Source: Streptomyces tsukubensis
GTDB lineage: Bacteria; Actinomycetota; Actinomycetes; Streptomycetales; Streptomycetaceae
DNA length: 64,000 nt
Reading direction: 5' to 3'
Assembly: GCF_003932715.1 (NCBI RefSeq)
Contig: NZ_CP020700.1
Span: 372,001 to 436,000 of the forward strand
Shown in pieces: positions 45,485 through 54,545 of this stretch. Numbering within the stretch: the stretch's first letter is position 1; each line of letters opens with the position of its first letter. Under the pieces are notes generated by a model. That model searched no databases, was not told the DNA's origin, and saw only the letters and a list, made by a program, of their open reading frames with translations. A program made the position numbers and the translations under genes.

Positions 45485-46039
45485 CTACCGCGCCGGGGCG
45501 TTCCCGCCGTCACCCGCGCGCAGCACCTCTCCGAGGTCGTGGGCGATGTCGTGGAGCAGATGGCGGGTGAAGAAGTCCACGGTGAGCCGCTCGCCGGGGA
45601 ACCGGGGATCGTCGTGGTCCCAGTCGGCGGCGGTGAGCGCGGCCAGCCTCAGGGCCAGCGCCCGGGCGGCCCGGCCCAGTTCGCCGGCGACCCGCCGCGG
45701 ATCCTCGTCGCGGTAGAGCCCGGGCAGATGCCCGCCGGAGACCGCGGGATCCGGCAGCGGTCCGCGGCCGGTCCCGAGCGTCGCGTCGAGCCGCTGATGG
45801 AAGAGCAGGCACATGTCCCGTACGTGGCAGGCGTGTTCCAGCGGGGACCAGGCGAGCGCCCCGACGGGACGGGACGTCGTCCGCGGGTCGGCCAGTACGC
45901 GCTGCCAGCGGGCCGCGTACGCCCGCAGTACCGCACCGGCGGTCTCCCGCTCGAAGGGCCGGTCGGCGAAGTCGCAGCGGCGGCACCGCGGCAGGGGCAG
46001 GGAGTCCGGGATCGCCCGCGTCAGGGGGGTCGCGCTCAT
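45485..46039 (-). CDS. DinB-superfamily (mycothiol transferase-like) protein
   Basis: 184 aa four-helix bundle. Likely metal triad His69 (in WSPLEHACH), His163 and His167 (HDIAHDLGE); an N-terminal Cys19-x2-Cys22 (PRCRRC) is an added feature. Relatives use mycothiol or act on small molecules; none assigned. Start ATG 46039; an upstream in-frame ATG lacks a ribosome site. Diverges from the MocR gene across direct repeats that may regulate both. Confidence 0.85.
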   Translation of the reverse strand: MSATPLTRAIPDSLPLPRCRRCDFADRPFERETAGAVLRAYAARWQRVLADPRTTSRPVGALAWSPLEHACHVRDMCLLFHQRLDATLGTGRGPLPDPAVSGGHLPGLYRDEDPRRVAGELGRAARALALRLAALTAADWDHDDPRFPGERLTVDFFTRHLLHDIAHDLGEVLRAGDGGNAPAR

Positions 46040-46170
46040 GGAAACCACGGGTTCCTTCCTCATGGCCACGCCGCCCGCCCCGCGGCCGGGTCCCCACCCG
46101 GCACGGTCGCGAGCCCCGCCGTCCCGTGTACGGGACACCGGACGCAGCCGAGTCTAGGACGCCCAGCCAA

Positions 46171-46205
46171 TCGGTGCAATCTCCGGCATTGCCCTCGGTG
46201 CAATC
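46171..46205. promoter_or_regulatory. Direct repeats (TCGGTGCAATC x2), MocR operator candidate
   Basis: Identical 11-bp copies at 46171-46181 and 46195-46205, 24 bp apart start to start, in the 244-nt DinB-MocR intergenic region. MocR-type regulators are known to bind direct repeats, so this is a strong candidate site. Confidence 0.7.
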
Positions 46206-46283
46206 ACGTGATTGGATGCGGACAAAGACCATCTTGCCCGCGCCCCTCCGGCCCGGTACACATCGCACGGAAGGGAGCGGGAG

Positions 46284-47621
46284 TTGACGGACTATCAGAG
46301 CGTCGCGGATACGGTGACCGAGGAGATCAGGGCGGGCGGGCTGCGGCCGGGCGACCGGCTTCCGCCGCTGCGGGACTTCGCCCGGCAGCGCGGTATCGCC
46401 GCCTCCACCGCGGGCCGCGTCTACCGGGAACTGGCCCGGCGCGGGCTGACCGTGGGCGAGGTGGGCCGCGGCACGTTCGTACGCGCCGCGCCCGATACGG
46501 CCTCCCCCGCGCTGACCGAGGGCGGCCGCAGCCCGGTCGACATGGGGCTGAACTATCCGGTGGTGCCGGAGCAGTCGGATCTGCTGGCGCGGGGGCTGGG
46601 GACGATGGTCCGGCCGGGGGCGCTGGACTCCGCGCTGCGGCCGTGCGGTGCCGCCGGGACCGAGTCCGCCCGGGAGGCCGCCGCCGATCTGCTGGTCCGG
46701 GGCGGCTGGCGGCCCGATCCGGCACGGGTGCTGTTCGCGGGCAACGGACGTCAGGCGATCGCCGCCGTACTGGCCGCGCTGGTGCCGCCTGGCGGCCGGC
46801 TGGGGGTGGAGGAGGTGACGTATCCGGCCGTGAAGTCCCTGGCGGCCCGGGTCGGCGCCACCGTCGTCCCGCTCGCCGTGGACGAGGACGGGCTGGTGCC
46901 GGAGGCGGTCGAACAGGCCCGGCGCGGCGGGCCGCTGCACGCCGTCTACACGCAGCCGACGCTCCACAATCCGCTCAGTCTGACCATGTCGCCGCAGCGC
47001 CGCGCCGCACTCGCCGAGGTGGTGGTCCGGCTGGGGATCCCGGTACTGGAGGACACCGTCTGGGCCTTTCTCCGCGACGACGTTCCGCCGCTGGCCGCGC
47101 TCGCGCCCGAGGTGACCGTTCTGGTCGACAGCCTCTCCAAGCGGATCGCGCCGGGTCTCAACCTGGGCTACGCGGTGGTGCCTCCCGCGCTGCAGGCCGA
47201 TGTGGCGGTCGCCCTGCGCTCGGGCGGCAGCCTGCCCATGGGGTTCGCCCTGGAGGCGGCCTCCCGCTGGCAGCGGGACGGCACGGTACGGGCGCTGGTG
47301 CTGGCGAAGCAGCGGCAGGCCGTGGAGCGGCAGGAGATCGCCCGCCGCGAGCTGGCGGGCTTCACCCTCCGTACCGAACCGCGCTCCTACCACTGCTGGT
47401 GGGAGCTGCCGGGCAGCTGGCGATCGGACGTCTTCGTCGCCGCCGCGGCGCTGCAGGGCATCGGAGTGGTCCCGGCTTCGGCGTTCGCGGTCGCCGGGCA
47501 CCGCGCGGTGAACGCGGTACGCATCGGGCTCGCCTCGCCCCCGGCGCAGATCCTGCCGCGGGCCCTGGCAACCCTCGCCCGGCTGGCGCGCTCGGCGCCG
47601 GACGATCTCGTCGGCGACTGA
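46284..47621 (+). CDS. MocR-family regulator (GntR HTH plus aminotransferase domain)
   Basis: 445 aa. GntR winged helix (about residues 1-68, LRPGDRLPPLRDFARQRGIAASTAGRVYREL) followed by a fold-type I aminotransferase-like domain; PLP lysine Lys286 in DSLSKR. Regulates transcription with PLP as cofactor, often of vitamin B6, GABA or amino-acid metabolism. TTG 46284 is preferred: AAGGGAGCGGGAG lies immediately upstream; the other start, TTG 46212, lacks one. Convergent with an amino-acid permease gene that may be in its regulon. Confidence 0.93.
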   Translation: MTDYQSVADTVTEEIRAGGLRPGDRLPPLRDFARQRGIAASTAGRVYRELARRGLTVGEVGRGTFVRAAPDTASPALTEGGRSPVDMGLNYPVVPEQSDLLARGLGTMVRPGALDSALRPCGAAGTESAREAAADLLVRGGWRPDPARVLFAGNGRQAIAAVLAALVPPGGRLGVEEVTYPAVKSLAARVGATVVPLAVDEDGLVPEAVEQARRGGPLHAVYTQPTLHNPLSLTMSPQRRAALAEVVVRLGIPVLEDTVWAFLRDDVPPLAALAPEVTVLVDSLSKRIAPGLNLGYAVVPPALQADVAVALRSGGSLPMGFALEAASRWQRDGTVRALVLAKQRQAVERQEIARRELAGFTLRTEPRSYHCWWELPGSWRSDVFVAAAALQGIGVVPASAFAVAGHRAVNAVRIGLASPPAQILPRALATLARLARSAPDDLVGD

Positions 47622-47679
47622 ACTCCGCTGCGGCCTTGCGGCGGTGTCCGGTGCACGGGAGCGCCGGGCGGTCCCCCGG

Positions 47680-49323
47680 TCAGTGCTCCGGGACCACCTC
47701 GACCGAGCCGATGTACTCCTGGGTCTCCTCCGCGGGCAGCCTGACCGCCTGGGCCCAGTAGTAGATCCCCAGACTGAAGGCGGCCACGACGGCGATGTCC
47801 CACCAGAGCGGAATCGCGCCGGTGGCACCGCAGACGGCCGTCGAAGCCGGTCCCGTACTGCAGAAGCCGCCCTGCCAGGAGATCACCCCCAGACCGAGCA
47901 GATAGACCGGCAGCCACTGGGCCGGCCACCAGTCCGGGTGCGGGCTGCGGGGGTTGAGCTTGAGGGCGGCCGACGCGCCGAGCAGGACATAGCCGATGAC
48001 GATCGCCACGCCGAGCCGCCACAGCGTGTCCCAGCCCGACCAGTAGATGATCAGATTGGCGACGACGAAGGCGACCGGCGACCAGAAGTGCCCGGCGGGC
48101 AGCCGGTAGGGGCGGTGCCGGTCCGGGTCCTGTCGGCGCAGACACCCCAGGGCCAGCGGTGCGCCCGCGTACATCAGCACACTCGCCGAGGTGACGAAGC
48201 CGACCAGCTTCTGCCAGGTGGGGAAGGGCAGAAAGACGATCAGCCCGACGATGAACGCGAACAGCAGGCTGAACCAGGGCACCCCGCGCCGGGTCGTGCG
48301 CTCGAAGAGGACCGGGACGTAGCCGTTGCGGGAGAGTCCGTACGAGACCCGGGAAGCGGCGGTCGTGTAGATCAGGCCCGTACCGGTCGGGGAGATCACC
48401 GCGTCGATGTAGATCAGCGCGGCCAGCCAGCTCAGCCCGACGGAGGCGGCGAGCCCGGCGAAGGGGCCCGCCTTGTCGGCGAAGGCCAGATCCCCCCAGC
48501 CGTGGACGAAGGCGTCCGGCGGCAGCGCTCCGATGAACACCACCTGGAGCGCCACATAGATCAGCACGCCGAGGAAGATGGAGCCGATGACCGCCAGCGG
48601 GATGTCACGGGCCGGATTGCGGCTCTCCCCCGCCAACTGGTCGGCCTGCTCGAAGCCGAGGAACGCGAAGATGATGCCGCTGGTACTGATGGCGGAGAGG
48701 ACGCCCTGGGCACCGAAGGGGGCGAAGCCTCCGTGGCCGAAGTTCTCGCCGTGGAAGGCGGTCGCCGCCAGAGCGGCGATCGTCAGTACCGGAATGGCCA
48801 CTTTCCACCAGGTCGCCACGCTGTTGGTATGGGCCAGCCAGCGGATGCCGAAGAAGTTGACGACGACGAAGAAGGCCATGAAGGCGACCGCCAGGCCGTA
48901 GCCCGCGGCGGTGAGCTGGTTCTCGCCCTTCTGCACCCAGTCCGCGTGGACGCTCAGATAGTTGAGGGACGCCATCACCTCGATGGGGGCGGTGGCCACC
49001 GCCTGGAGCCAGGAGAACCAGCCGAAGGAGGCGCCCGCCGCGCTGCCGAAGGCATAGTGCGGAAAGCGTGCGGTACCGCCCGCGACGGGGTAGGCGGCGC
49101 CGAGTTCGGCATGGACGAAGGCCAGGATGATGATGGCGACGGCGCCGATCACCCAGGACAGCAGCGCCGCGGTCCCGGCGGCCTGGGCCGCGAAGAGGGC
49201 GCCGAACAGCCAGCCGGAGCCGATGATGGACCCTTCGGACGTCCAGATCAGACCGATCAGCCCGATGTCCCGGCGCAGCCCCGGATTGCCGGATGACTGC
49301 GCGGCGTCGCGCTGCTTCACCAT
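47680..49323 (-). CDS. APC-family amino acid permease
   Basis: 547 aa with about 12 hydrophobic segments; TM1 contains the helix break GSIIGSGWLFG typical of the amino-acid/polyamine/organocation superfamily. A large extracellular loop near residues 480-500 has two Cys (FCSTG-, AVCGA). ATG 49323 follows GAGGGCG. Substrate unknown; the neighbouring MocR gene hints at an amino acid or amine. Confidence 0.92.
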   Translation of the reverse strand: MVKQRDAAQSSGNPGLRRDIGLIGLIWTSEGSIIGSGWLFGALFAAQAAGTAALLSWVIGAVAIIILAFVHAELGAAYPVAGGTARFPHYAFGSAAGASFGWFSWLQAVATAPIEVMASLNYLSVHADWVQKGENQLTAAGYGLAVAFMAFFVVVNFFGIRWLAHTNSVATWWKVAIPVLTIAALAATAFHGENFGHGGFAPFGAQGVLSAISTSGIIFAFLGFEQADQLAGESRNPARDIPLAVIGSIFLGVLIYVALQVVFIGALPPDAFVHGWGDLAFADKAGPFAGLAASVGLSWLAALIYIDAVISPTGTGLIYTTAASRVSYGLSRNGYVPVLFERTTRRGVPWFSLLFAFIVGLIVFLPFPTWQKLVGFVTSASVLMYAGAPLALGCLRRQDPDRHRPYRLPAGHFWSPVAFVVANLIIYWSGWDTLWRLGVAIVIGYVLLGASAALKLNPRSPHPDWWPAQWLPVYLLGLGVISWQGGFCSTGPASTAVCGATGAIPLWWDIAVVAAFSLGIYYWAQAVRLPAEETQEYIGSVEVVPEH

Positions 49324-49526
49324 GGTGCGCCCTCGTGCTTCCGGGACGGGGGCGCGCCGGGCCGGGGTCGTCTCTCGGGTGCGCGGCCACGGGGTGACGG
49401 GAAGTGCCGCTGCCACTTTAGGAATCCGGGGCCGGATTGCCGTGCGCCGCGCCGGGGCCGCCGCCGCGTCCGGGCCCGGCGTCGACCGGTCGGGTCAACG
49501 GCGCCGGGGCCGCGGCGGGAACGGGA

Positions 49527-49555
49527 GGGGCGTACGGCGGCCCGCCGTACGCCCC
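49527..49555 (-). terminator. Hairpin after the small secreted protein gene
   Basis: 14-bp stem (49527-49540 and 49542-49555) with one central base, starting 6 nt after the stop of the 49561-50037 gene on the minus strand. Confidence 0.7.
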
Positions 49556-49560
49556 CGGCG

Positions 49561-50037
49561 TCAGATGCCCGCCGACGCCATCTCGATGATGGAGCGGTAG
49601 TAGGCCGCGGTCGACACCACGCAGGCCTTGTACTGGCGGTCGCCGCGCACCGCCAGGAAGTAGTCCCGGATGTTCTTCCAGTACGAGACGAGATAGCCGA
49701 GGCCGGGGCGGAAGCCGGGGGGCTTGGGCACCAGGGCGTAGGCGGCGGAACACTGGATGATGCGGTCGGTCGCCTGCGAGAGGACATCGGCCACGTCGGC
49801 GTTCATGTTCCACCCGGCGGCCAGCTCCGGGGTCCAGATGGAGGCCGCGATCTCCCGCAGCTTCTGCTGCTCGTCCGGCGTGGGGTCGGCCTGCGCCGCG
49901 AGGACGGTGGCCGTTGATGCCGGTGCGCCGGACGGGGCGGCCTGCGCCTGGCCGACGGCACCGGCGGCGAGGAGCGCCCCGGAGACGGTGAGCGCGACCG
50001 CCGTAACGATCCCCGGTCTGCGGATACGAGTGCTCAT
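49561..50037 (-). CDS. Small secreted protein, unknown function
   Basis: 158 aa. A Sec signal (basic MSTRIRRPG, hydrophobic core, AQA-AP cleavage near residue 30), then a helical, Trp/Tyr-containing domain of about 110 aa with two Cys likely forming one disulfide. ATG 50037 with GGAGGG upstream; longer frame rejected. Divergent from the LPMO gene. Possibly coregulated through the shared region; I do not recognise the family. Confidence 0.75.
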   Translation of the reverse strand: MSTRIRRPGIVTAVALTVSGALLAAGAVGQAQAAPSGAPASTATVLAAQADPTPDEQQKLREIAASIWTPELAAGWNMNADVADVLSQATDRIIQCSAAYALVPKPPGFRPGLGYLVSYWKNIRDYFLAVRGDRQYKACVVSTAAYYRSIIEMASAGI

Positions 50038-50212
50038 GACGGACCCTCCCTGTTGCCCGCCGTGTCGACGGGACTCCGTACGGTTAGTTGTGTCGTGCAC
50101 GTTGACATGCGTGCCAGGGGTCGTCAACGGCGCCTGATCGGCCGCCGGGAGCGTCGTCCGCTATCCGAGCGCCGGACGGTGGACACGCCCAACGGAGAGC
50201 GCTACTCTCCGA

Positions 50213-50228
50213 GTTGGTCTAGACCTAG
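50213..50228. promoter_or_regulatory. DasR-type operator (dre) upstream of the LPMO gene
   Basis: The 11-bp core TGGTCTAGACC (50215-50225) matches the centre of the Streptomyces DasR site (ACTGGTCTAGACCAGT-like); the outer bases deviate. Lies about 190 nt before the chitin-active LPMO gene, the expected target. The rest of the 376-nt gap (50038-50413) holds no gene. Confidence 0.8.
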
Positions 50229-50413
50229 TTCTCTCCATGATTGCCCCGCGCACTGTTCCCGGCGGGACCGGGACACCCGGCAGCGCGCCCGGCATCGCCC
50301 CGGGGAGTCCGCTGCGGCGCCGGAGGCACCAGAACCCGGCAGCACCCGCAGCAGACGACCCGACCGCATGCGGCACCCCCACCCACTCCATCCCCCCACT
50401 CATGGAGCACAGC

Positions 50414-51004
50414 ATGCGCAACAGATTCACCGCGTCGCTGCTCGCCGTCGGACTGGCGGGCGTCACCCTGTTCACCGCCTCGGGCAGCGCCCAGGGCCAC
50501 GGCTATGTCGACTCCCCCGTCAGCCGCCAGCAGCTCTGCGGTATCGGTACGGTGCTCGACTGCGGCCAGATCGAATGGGAGCCGTGGAGCGTCGAGGGCC
50601 TCAAGGGCTTCCCGCAGCGCGGGCCCGCCGACGGCACGATCTGCGCCGGTGGCAACGGACGCTTCTCCGAACTGGACGATCCGCGCGGCGGCGCCTGGCC
50701 CACCACCCGGCTGACGGCCGGCCGGGAGCACACCTTCGTCTGGCGGATCACCGCCAAGCACGCCACCACGGACTTCCGGTACTTCGTCACCAAGGACGGC
50801 TACAACCCCACGAAGAAGCTGACCCGGGCCGATCTGGAGCCGCAGCCGTTCCTGACCGTGCCCTTCGGCGGCGCACGCCCCGGAGCGACGGTCACCCACT
50901 CCGGCGTGCTCCCCCAGAAGTCGGGCCGCCATCTGATCGTCGGCGTCTGGACCGTCGCCGATACCGACAACGCCTTCTACACCTGCTCCGACGTCCAGTT
51001 CTGA
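50414..51004 (+). CDS. Secreted AA10 lytic polysaccharide monooxygenase (chitin-binding)
   Basis: 196 aa. Signal peptide ends SAQG, leaving His29 as the mature N-terminus (HGYVDSPVSRQQLC), which is the copper ligand; the second is His116 (mature His88, in KHATTD), with Phe188 (DNAFYTC) as axial residue. This is the complete AA10 copper brace; the protein oxidises chitin chains. Single domain, no extra binding module. ATG 50414 has GGAG 6 nt upstream; ATG 50402 is less well placed. A DasR-type site upstream fits induction by chitin breakdown. Confidence 0.95.
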   Translation: MRNRFTASLLAVGLAGVTLFTASGSAQGHGYVDSPVSRQQLCGIGTVLDCGQIEWEPWSVEGLKGFPQRGPADGTICAGGNGRFSELDDPRGGAWPTTRLTAGREHTFVWRITAKHATTDFRYFVTKDGYNPTKKLTRADLEPQPFLTVPFGGARPGATVTHSGVLPQKSGRHLIVGVWTVADTDNAFYTCSDVQF

Positions 51005-51025
51005 CCGCTCCGAAACCCGGGCGGC

Positions 51026-51059
51026 GGCTGCCGGGCGCCTGCCGAGGCGCCCGGCAGCC
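51026..51059. terminator. Bidirectional terminator between LPMO and FGGY kinase
   Basis: 15-bp perfect stem (51026-51040 and 51045-51059), GCCG loop, 22 nt after the LPMO stop and 15 nt from the kinase stop. Confidence 0.85.
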
Positions 51060-51073
51060 ACCCGGGACGGAGA

Positions 51074-52531
51074 TCAGGCGCCGTCCAGCCAGCCGCGGCG
51101 GCCCAGTTCGGTGACGAACCGGCCGTAGGCATCGTCCAGGGCAGCCCGTTCGGCCGGGACCGGTTCGGTCACGGCCGGTGCCCCGGGGCCGCCGGTCATG
51201 GCGGCGGCGCAGGCGGCGAGGGAGGCATGGAGGGTGCCCGAAGCGGCCAGGAGCGCGGCGCCGAATGCCGTCTCCGCCCGTTCGGCGACCCGGACCGGCC
51301 GGTCGAGGACGGTGGCCCGGATCGCGTTCCACACCGGGCTGCGGCTGCCGCCGCCCGCCGCGAAGAGCGGGCCGGAGACCGGGACGCCCAGGTCCCGGAC
51401 CCGTTCGACCGCCAGCCGTTCGACGAAGGCGACTCCTTCCAGCGCGGCACGGTGGGCGTCGGCCTCGTCCTCGGGCGTACCCAGCGCGAATCCCCGCGCG
51501 GCGGGCGCGACAAAGGGGAACCGCTCCCCTTCCCGGCGCAGCGGATAGCGGACGTACGAGGCCGGGCCCCGCTTCCGGGCCGCCCGGTCCAGGGCCGCGA
51601 TCCGCGGCGCGGGCAGCGGGGCGATGGCCTCGCCGCCGGTGTTCGACGCCCCGCCGGGCAGCCACCAGCCGTCGGGGTGGCGGTGGCTGTAGAGGGCACC
51701 GGCCGGATCGCGGACCAGGGCGGTGGACACCCCCTTGAGGACGTACGTCGTGCCCAGGACGCCGACGAACTGGCCCGGTTCGACCGCCCCGGTGGCGAGC
51801 TGCCCCGCGCAGCCGTCGGTCATCCCGAGCCGTACGGAGCAGCCCACGGGCAGTCCGGTGGCCTCGGCCGCGGCCCGGCCGACCGTCCCCGCCTCGGTCC
51901 CCGGCGCGCCCACCTCGGGCAGCAGGGCGAGCGGGAAGCCGAGCGCGGCGAAGACCTCGTCGGCCCACTGCCCGGAGCGCGGGTCGTAGCCGGTCTTGAG
52001 GGCGTGGCTCCAGTCCGCCGGGACGGGACCGCCGGTCAGGGCACGGCCGATGACCTCGGGTGTGTGCAGCACCCGGCGCAGAGCCGGGCCGTGGGTGTGG
52101 AGACATCCGACGGCCCGGCCGAGGGCGGCAGTCGGCCCCACGGTCAGGCCCAGGGCGTCCCAGCGGGCGGCGCCGAGCCGCTGCGCCTCGGCGTTGGTCG
52201 CGGCGGCGCGCCGGTCGTCGTACATCAGGGCGGGGCCGATGAGCCGGCCGCCGGGACCGGCGGGGACGATCGTGCCGGAGGTGGCGGAGACCGCGACCGC
52301 GGCCACTTCCCGGCCGTGCGCGGGCAGTCCGTGCGTGATGCGGCGGAGCGCGGCCTCGACGGCGGGCCACCAGGCGCGGGCGTCCTGTTCGCTGGTGCCG
52401 CCCGGTCCGCGTACCGGCGGCGGCAGCGGCTCCCGGGCCTCGCCGTGCACCCGGCCCCGTCCGTCGACGCAGAGCGCCCGGACCGCCGCGGTGGCCACGT
52501 CGACGCCGATCACGACCGGGGAACTGCTCAT
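51074..52531 (-). CDS. FGGY-family sugar/polyol kinase 1
   Basis: 485 aa ATP-dependent kinase of the FGGY superfamily (xylulose, ribulose, gluconate, glycerol and polyol kinases). N-lobe phosphate loop GVDVATAAVRAL (deviating from DIGTT), mid motif MYDDRRA, C-lobe VLGTTYVLKG and GGGSRSPVWNAI. Substrate uncertain. ATG 52531 with GAAAGGA upstream. Downstream of the DeoR gene and probably controlled by it together with phosphatase, dehydrogenase and kinase 2. Confidence 0.9.
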   Translation of the reverse strand: MSSSPVVIGVDVATAAVRALCVDGRGRVHGEAREPLPPPVRGPGGTSEQDARAWWPAVEAALRRITHGLPAHGREVAAVAVSATSGTIVPAGPGGRLIGPALMYDDRRAAATNAEAQRLGAARWDALGLTVGPTAALGRAVGCLHTHGPALRRVLHTPEVIGRALTGGPVPADWSHALKTGYDPRSGQWADEVFAALGFPLALLPEVGAPGTEAGTVGRAAAEATGLPVGCSVRLGMTDGCAGQLATGAVEPGQFVGVLGTTYVLKGVSTALVRDPAGALYSHRHPDGWWLPGGASNTGGEAIAPLPAPRIAALDRAARKRGPASYVRYPLRREGERFPFVAPAARGFALGTPEDEADAHRAALEGVAFVERLAVERVRDLGVPVSGPLFAAGGGSRSPVWNAIRATVLDRPVRVAERAETAFGAALLAASGTLHASLAACAAAMTGGPGAPAVTEPVPAERAALDDAYGRFVTELGRRGWLDGA

Positions 52532-52700
52532 GGGTACGGGGGTCCTTTCGGCGCACGGCGGAACGGCGGACCGCGACACTGCCGCGGTCGAGGTCCGGTC
52601 CGGTCCGGTCCCGTGCCGCAACACGCCCGGACCAGGACATGTTCCCTGCCGTGTGGAATTCACACCCGGCCGAACATCGAAGGGGTCCCGTCAGGGCGGT

Positions 52701-53537
52701 TCAGCCCGCGACGGGTGCGACCGTCACCCGGGTGTGCTCACGGAGCCCGGCCAGTAGTTCGCCGTCGACCCCGTCGTCGACGATCAGCTCGTCGAGAGCG
52801 GCCACCGGGCCGACCCGGTGAAGTGCGGTGCGCGCCGTCTTGGTGTGGTCCACGAGCATCATCTTCCGGGCGGCCGAGTTGAGCATGGCGCGTTTGACCA
52901 GCACCACGTCCTGTTCCTGGTGGTAGGCCATCCGGGCGTCCAGGGCCGAGGCGGAGACGGCGACCAGGTCCACCGAGAGGGCTTCTATCGCCTCGACGCA
53001 CGGTATGCCGAGGAAGGCGTCGTGGGTACGGGAGTACTCGCCGCCCAGGGCGATCAGCCGGACGTCCTCCGCCTCGGTGAAGACGTCCACCACCCGGCGG
53101 GCGTTGGTGACCACCGTCAGCGGTACGCGGCCGGCCAGCAGCCGGGCCATGGCGAGGACGGTGGTCGAATCGTCGAGCATCACCGACATCCCGGGCTCGA
53201 CGCGGGCGGCCGCGGCCCTGGCCACGGCCTCCTTCTCGGCCGTGTTGACCCCGAGCCGGTAGCCGAGACCGGCTGCGAGGACCGTGGCAGGACGGGCCGA
53301 CGCGCCGCCCCGGATACGCCTCAGCAGCCCGCGGCGTTCGAGTTCGTCGAGGTCGCGGTGGACGGTCATCAGGCTCACGCCCGTCAGCGCGGCGAGGTCG
53401 GCGCCGGTCGCGGTGCCGTGCTCCGTCACATGGCCGGCGATGAACCGCCGACGCTCTTCGGCGGAGTTCCCGGCCATGGGTCTCTTCGTCACAGGTCTCT
53501 CGGTCATGGGTCTCCGGGTCATGGGTCTCTCGGTCAT
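52701..53537 (-). CDS. DeoR-family repressor with repeated start codons
   Basis: 278 aa from the farthest start. Winged helix (about residues 32-85, VSLMTVHRDLDELERRGLLRRIRGGA) and the DeoR C-terminal sugar-phosphate sensor (SVMLDDSTTVLAMARLL, then NARRVVDVF, TVVTN). Five in-frame starts (ATG, ATG, ATG, GTG, ATG at 53537, 53522, 53507, 53492, 53477) are spaced exactly 15 bp; the last (M-A-G-N) is the most domain-like. Represses sugar-phosphate genes until bound by a phosphorylated intermediate; probable operator 54399-54414. Second gene of phosphatase-DeoR-kinase. Confidence 0.9.
   Translation of the reverse strand: MTERPMTRRPMTERPVTKRPMAGNSAEERRRFIAGHVTEHGTATGADLAALTGVSLMTVHRDLDELERRGLLRRIRGGASARPATVLAAGLGYRLGVNTAEKEAVARAAAARVEPGMSVMLDDSTTVLAMARLLAGRVPLTVVTNARRVVDVFTEAEDVRLIALGGEYSRTHDAFLGIPCVEAIEALSVDLVAVSASALDARMAYHQEQDVVLVKRAMLNSAARKMMLVDHTKTARTALHRVGPVAALDELIVDDGVDGELLAGLREHTRVTVAPVAG
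53477..53537 (-). repeat. 15-bp tandem repeats, each with a start codon
   Basis: Units of the form ATGACC-GAGAGACCC repeat about four times (M-T-x-R-P pentapeptide), each ending in a GAGACC purine stretch and beginning with ATG (one GTG). They give a ladder of potential initiation sites 15 bp apart. Confidence 0.85.
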
Positions 53538-53597
53538 GGGCGGGCGGCCTCCGTCGGGCGGGTGCCGGAGCCGGTCACGCCCCGGCCGGCGGGACGT

Positions 53598-54209
53598 TCA
53601 GGGCGTGGTGGGGACGTTGAGCGAGTAGAGCGCCGCGCCGGCGCCGGTGAACCGGATCTCGGTGACGGCGCCGTTGTCGAGGCGGGGGAAGAGCTGCCGG
53701 TACTGCCCGAGGGGCAGTCCCAGCAGAGCGCAGAGGGCGATCCTCAGCAGGGTGCTGTGGGCCACGACCAGGACCGTGCGCCCGGGGTGGCGCTCCGTCA
53801 GGGCGCGCAGCGCGGCGGTGGCGCGGGCGGCCGCGGCGGGCAGGGGTTCCGAACCGGGGAAGCCGCCCGTTCCGGCGTCCTCGCGGAAGCGCCGTACCGC
53901 TTCCGGGTCCTCGGTGGCCATCTCCGCGATGGTCCGGCCCTCGCCCCAGCCGAAGTCGATCTCCCGCAGCTCTGCCACGATCTCCGTACGGAGCCCGAGG
54001 GCGTCGGCGGCGGGCTCCGCGGTGAGCCGGGCGCGGCCGAGCGGGGAGGCGGCGACGGCGTCCACCCCGGCCCGTACCGCCCACCGGCCGAGGGCGGCCC
54101 CCTGGGCCCGGCCCTTCGGGGTGAGGGCGACGTCCGAGGTTCCGGCGTAACGGTTCTCCGCGTGCCACTCGGTCTCGCCGTGCCGGACGAGGAGGAGGCG
54201 GGAGGTCAT
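53598..54209 (-). CDS. Histidine phosphatase family protein
   Basis: 203 aa. Catalytic motif RHGETEW near the N-terminus (His10), partner Arg/Glu (SPLGRAR; E-IDFGWGEG) and the second His in VVAHST. Phosphoglycerate-mutase fold; more likely a small-molecule or sugar-phosphate phosphatase. AAGGAG before the ATG. Heads the minus-strand unit phosphatase-DeoR-FGGY kinase. Confidence 0.92.
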   Translation of the reverse strand: MTSRLLLVRHGETEWHAENRYAGTSDVALTPKGRAQGAALGRWAVRAGVDAVAASPLGRARLTAEPAADALGLRTEIVAELREIDFGWGEGRTIAEMATEDPEAVRRFREDAGTGGFPGSEPLPAAAARATAALRALTERHPGRTVLVVAHSTLLRIALCALLGLPLGQYRQLFPRLDNGAVTEIRFTGAGAALYSLNVPTTP

Positions 54210-54398
54210 CGGGGCTCCTTACCCAGGGGCGGACCGGCGGCCGGATCCGGAAAACACCACAGGAAACAACAAGAACAACAAGAACAATAAAAACCCGGCA
54301 GATCTGAGGACTCGTCGGGGGACGCACGACAGCGGGAAGGAGACGGCGACCGCCACGGGCAGCGGCGGGCGAAGGGTCGTTGCCGCTCCACATCACCG

Positions 54399-54414
54399 CT
54401 GTTAAATTTAACAG
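54399..54414. promoter_or_regulatory. Palindrome CTGTTAAATTTAACAG, DeoR operator candidate
   Basis: Perfect 16-bp palindrome, strikingly A/T-rich, in the 336-nt divergent region between phosphatase (start 54209) and dehydrogenase (start 54546). Its TGTTA/TAACA ends resemble DeoR-family operators. A second A/T-rich, A-run patch lies at 54250-54300. No other gene in the gap. Confidence 0.8.
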
Positions 54415-54545
54415 ACGATCTCTCAAACGGGCCCGGGTCCCCGGGACGGAGCCGGCCCGGTCCTCAAGAGGGCCCCGGCCGGGCCGGGGTCATGGCTTCT
54501 CCGCTCTCGTTCTGCTCCGCCTGCCCCGCAGAAGGAACGGTGTTC

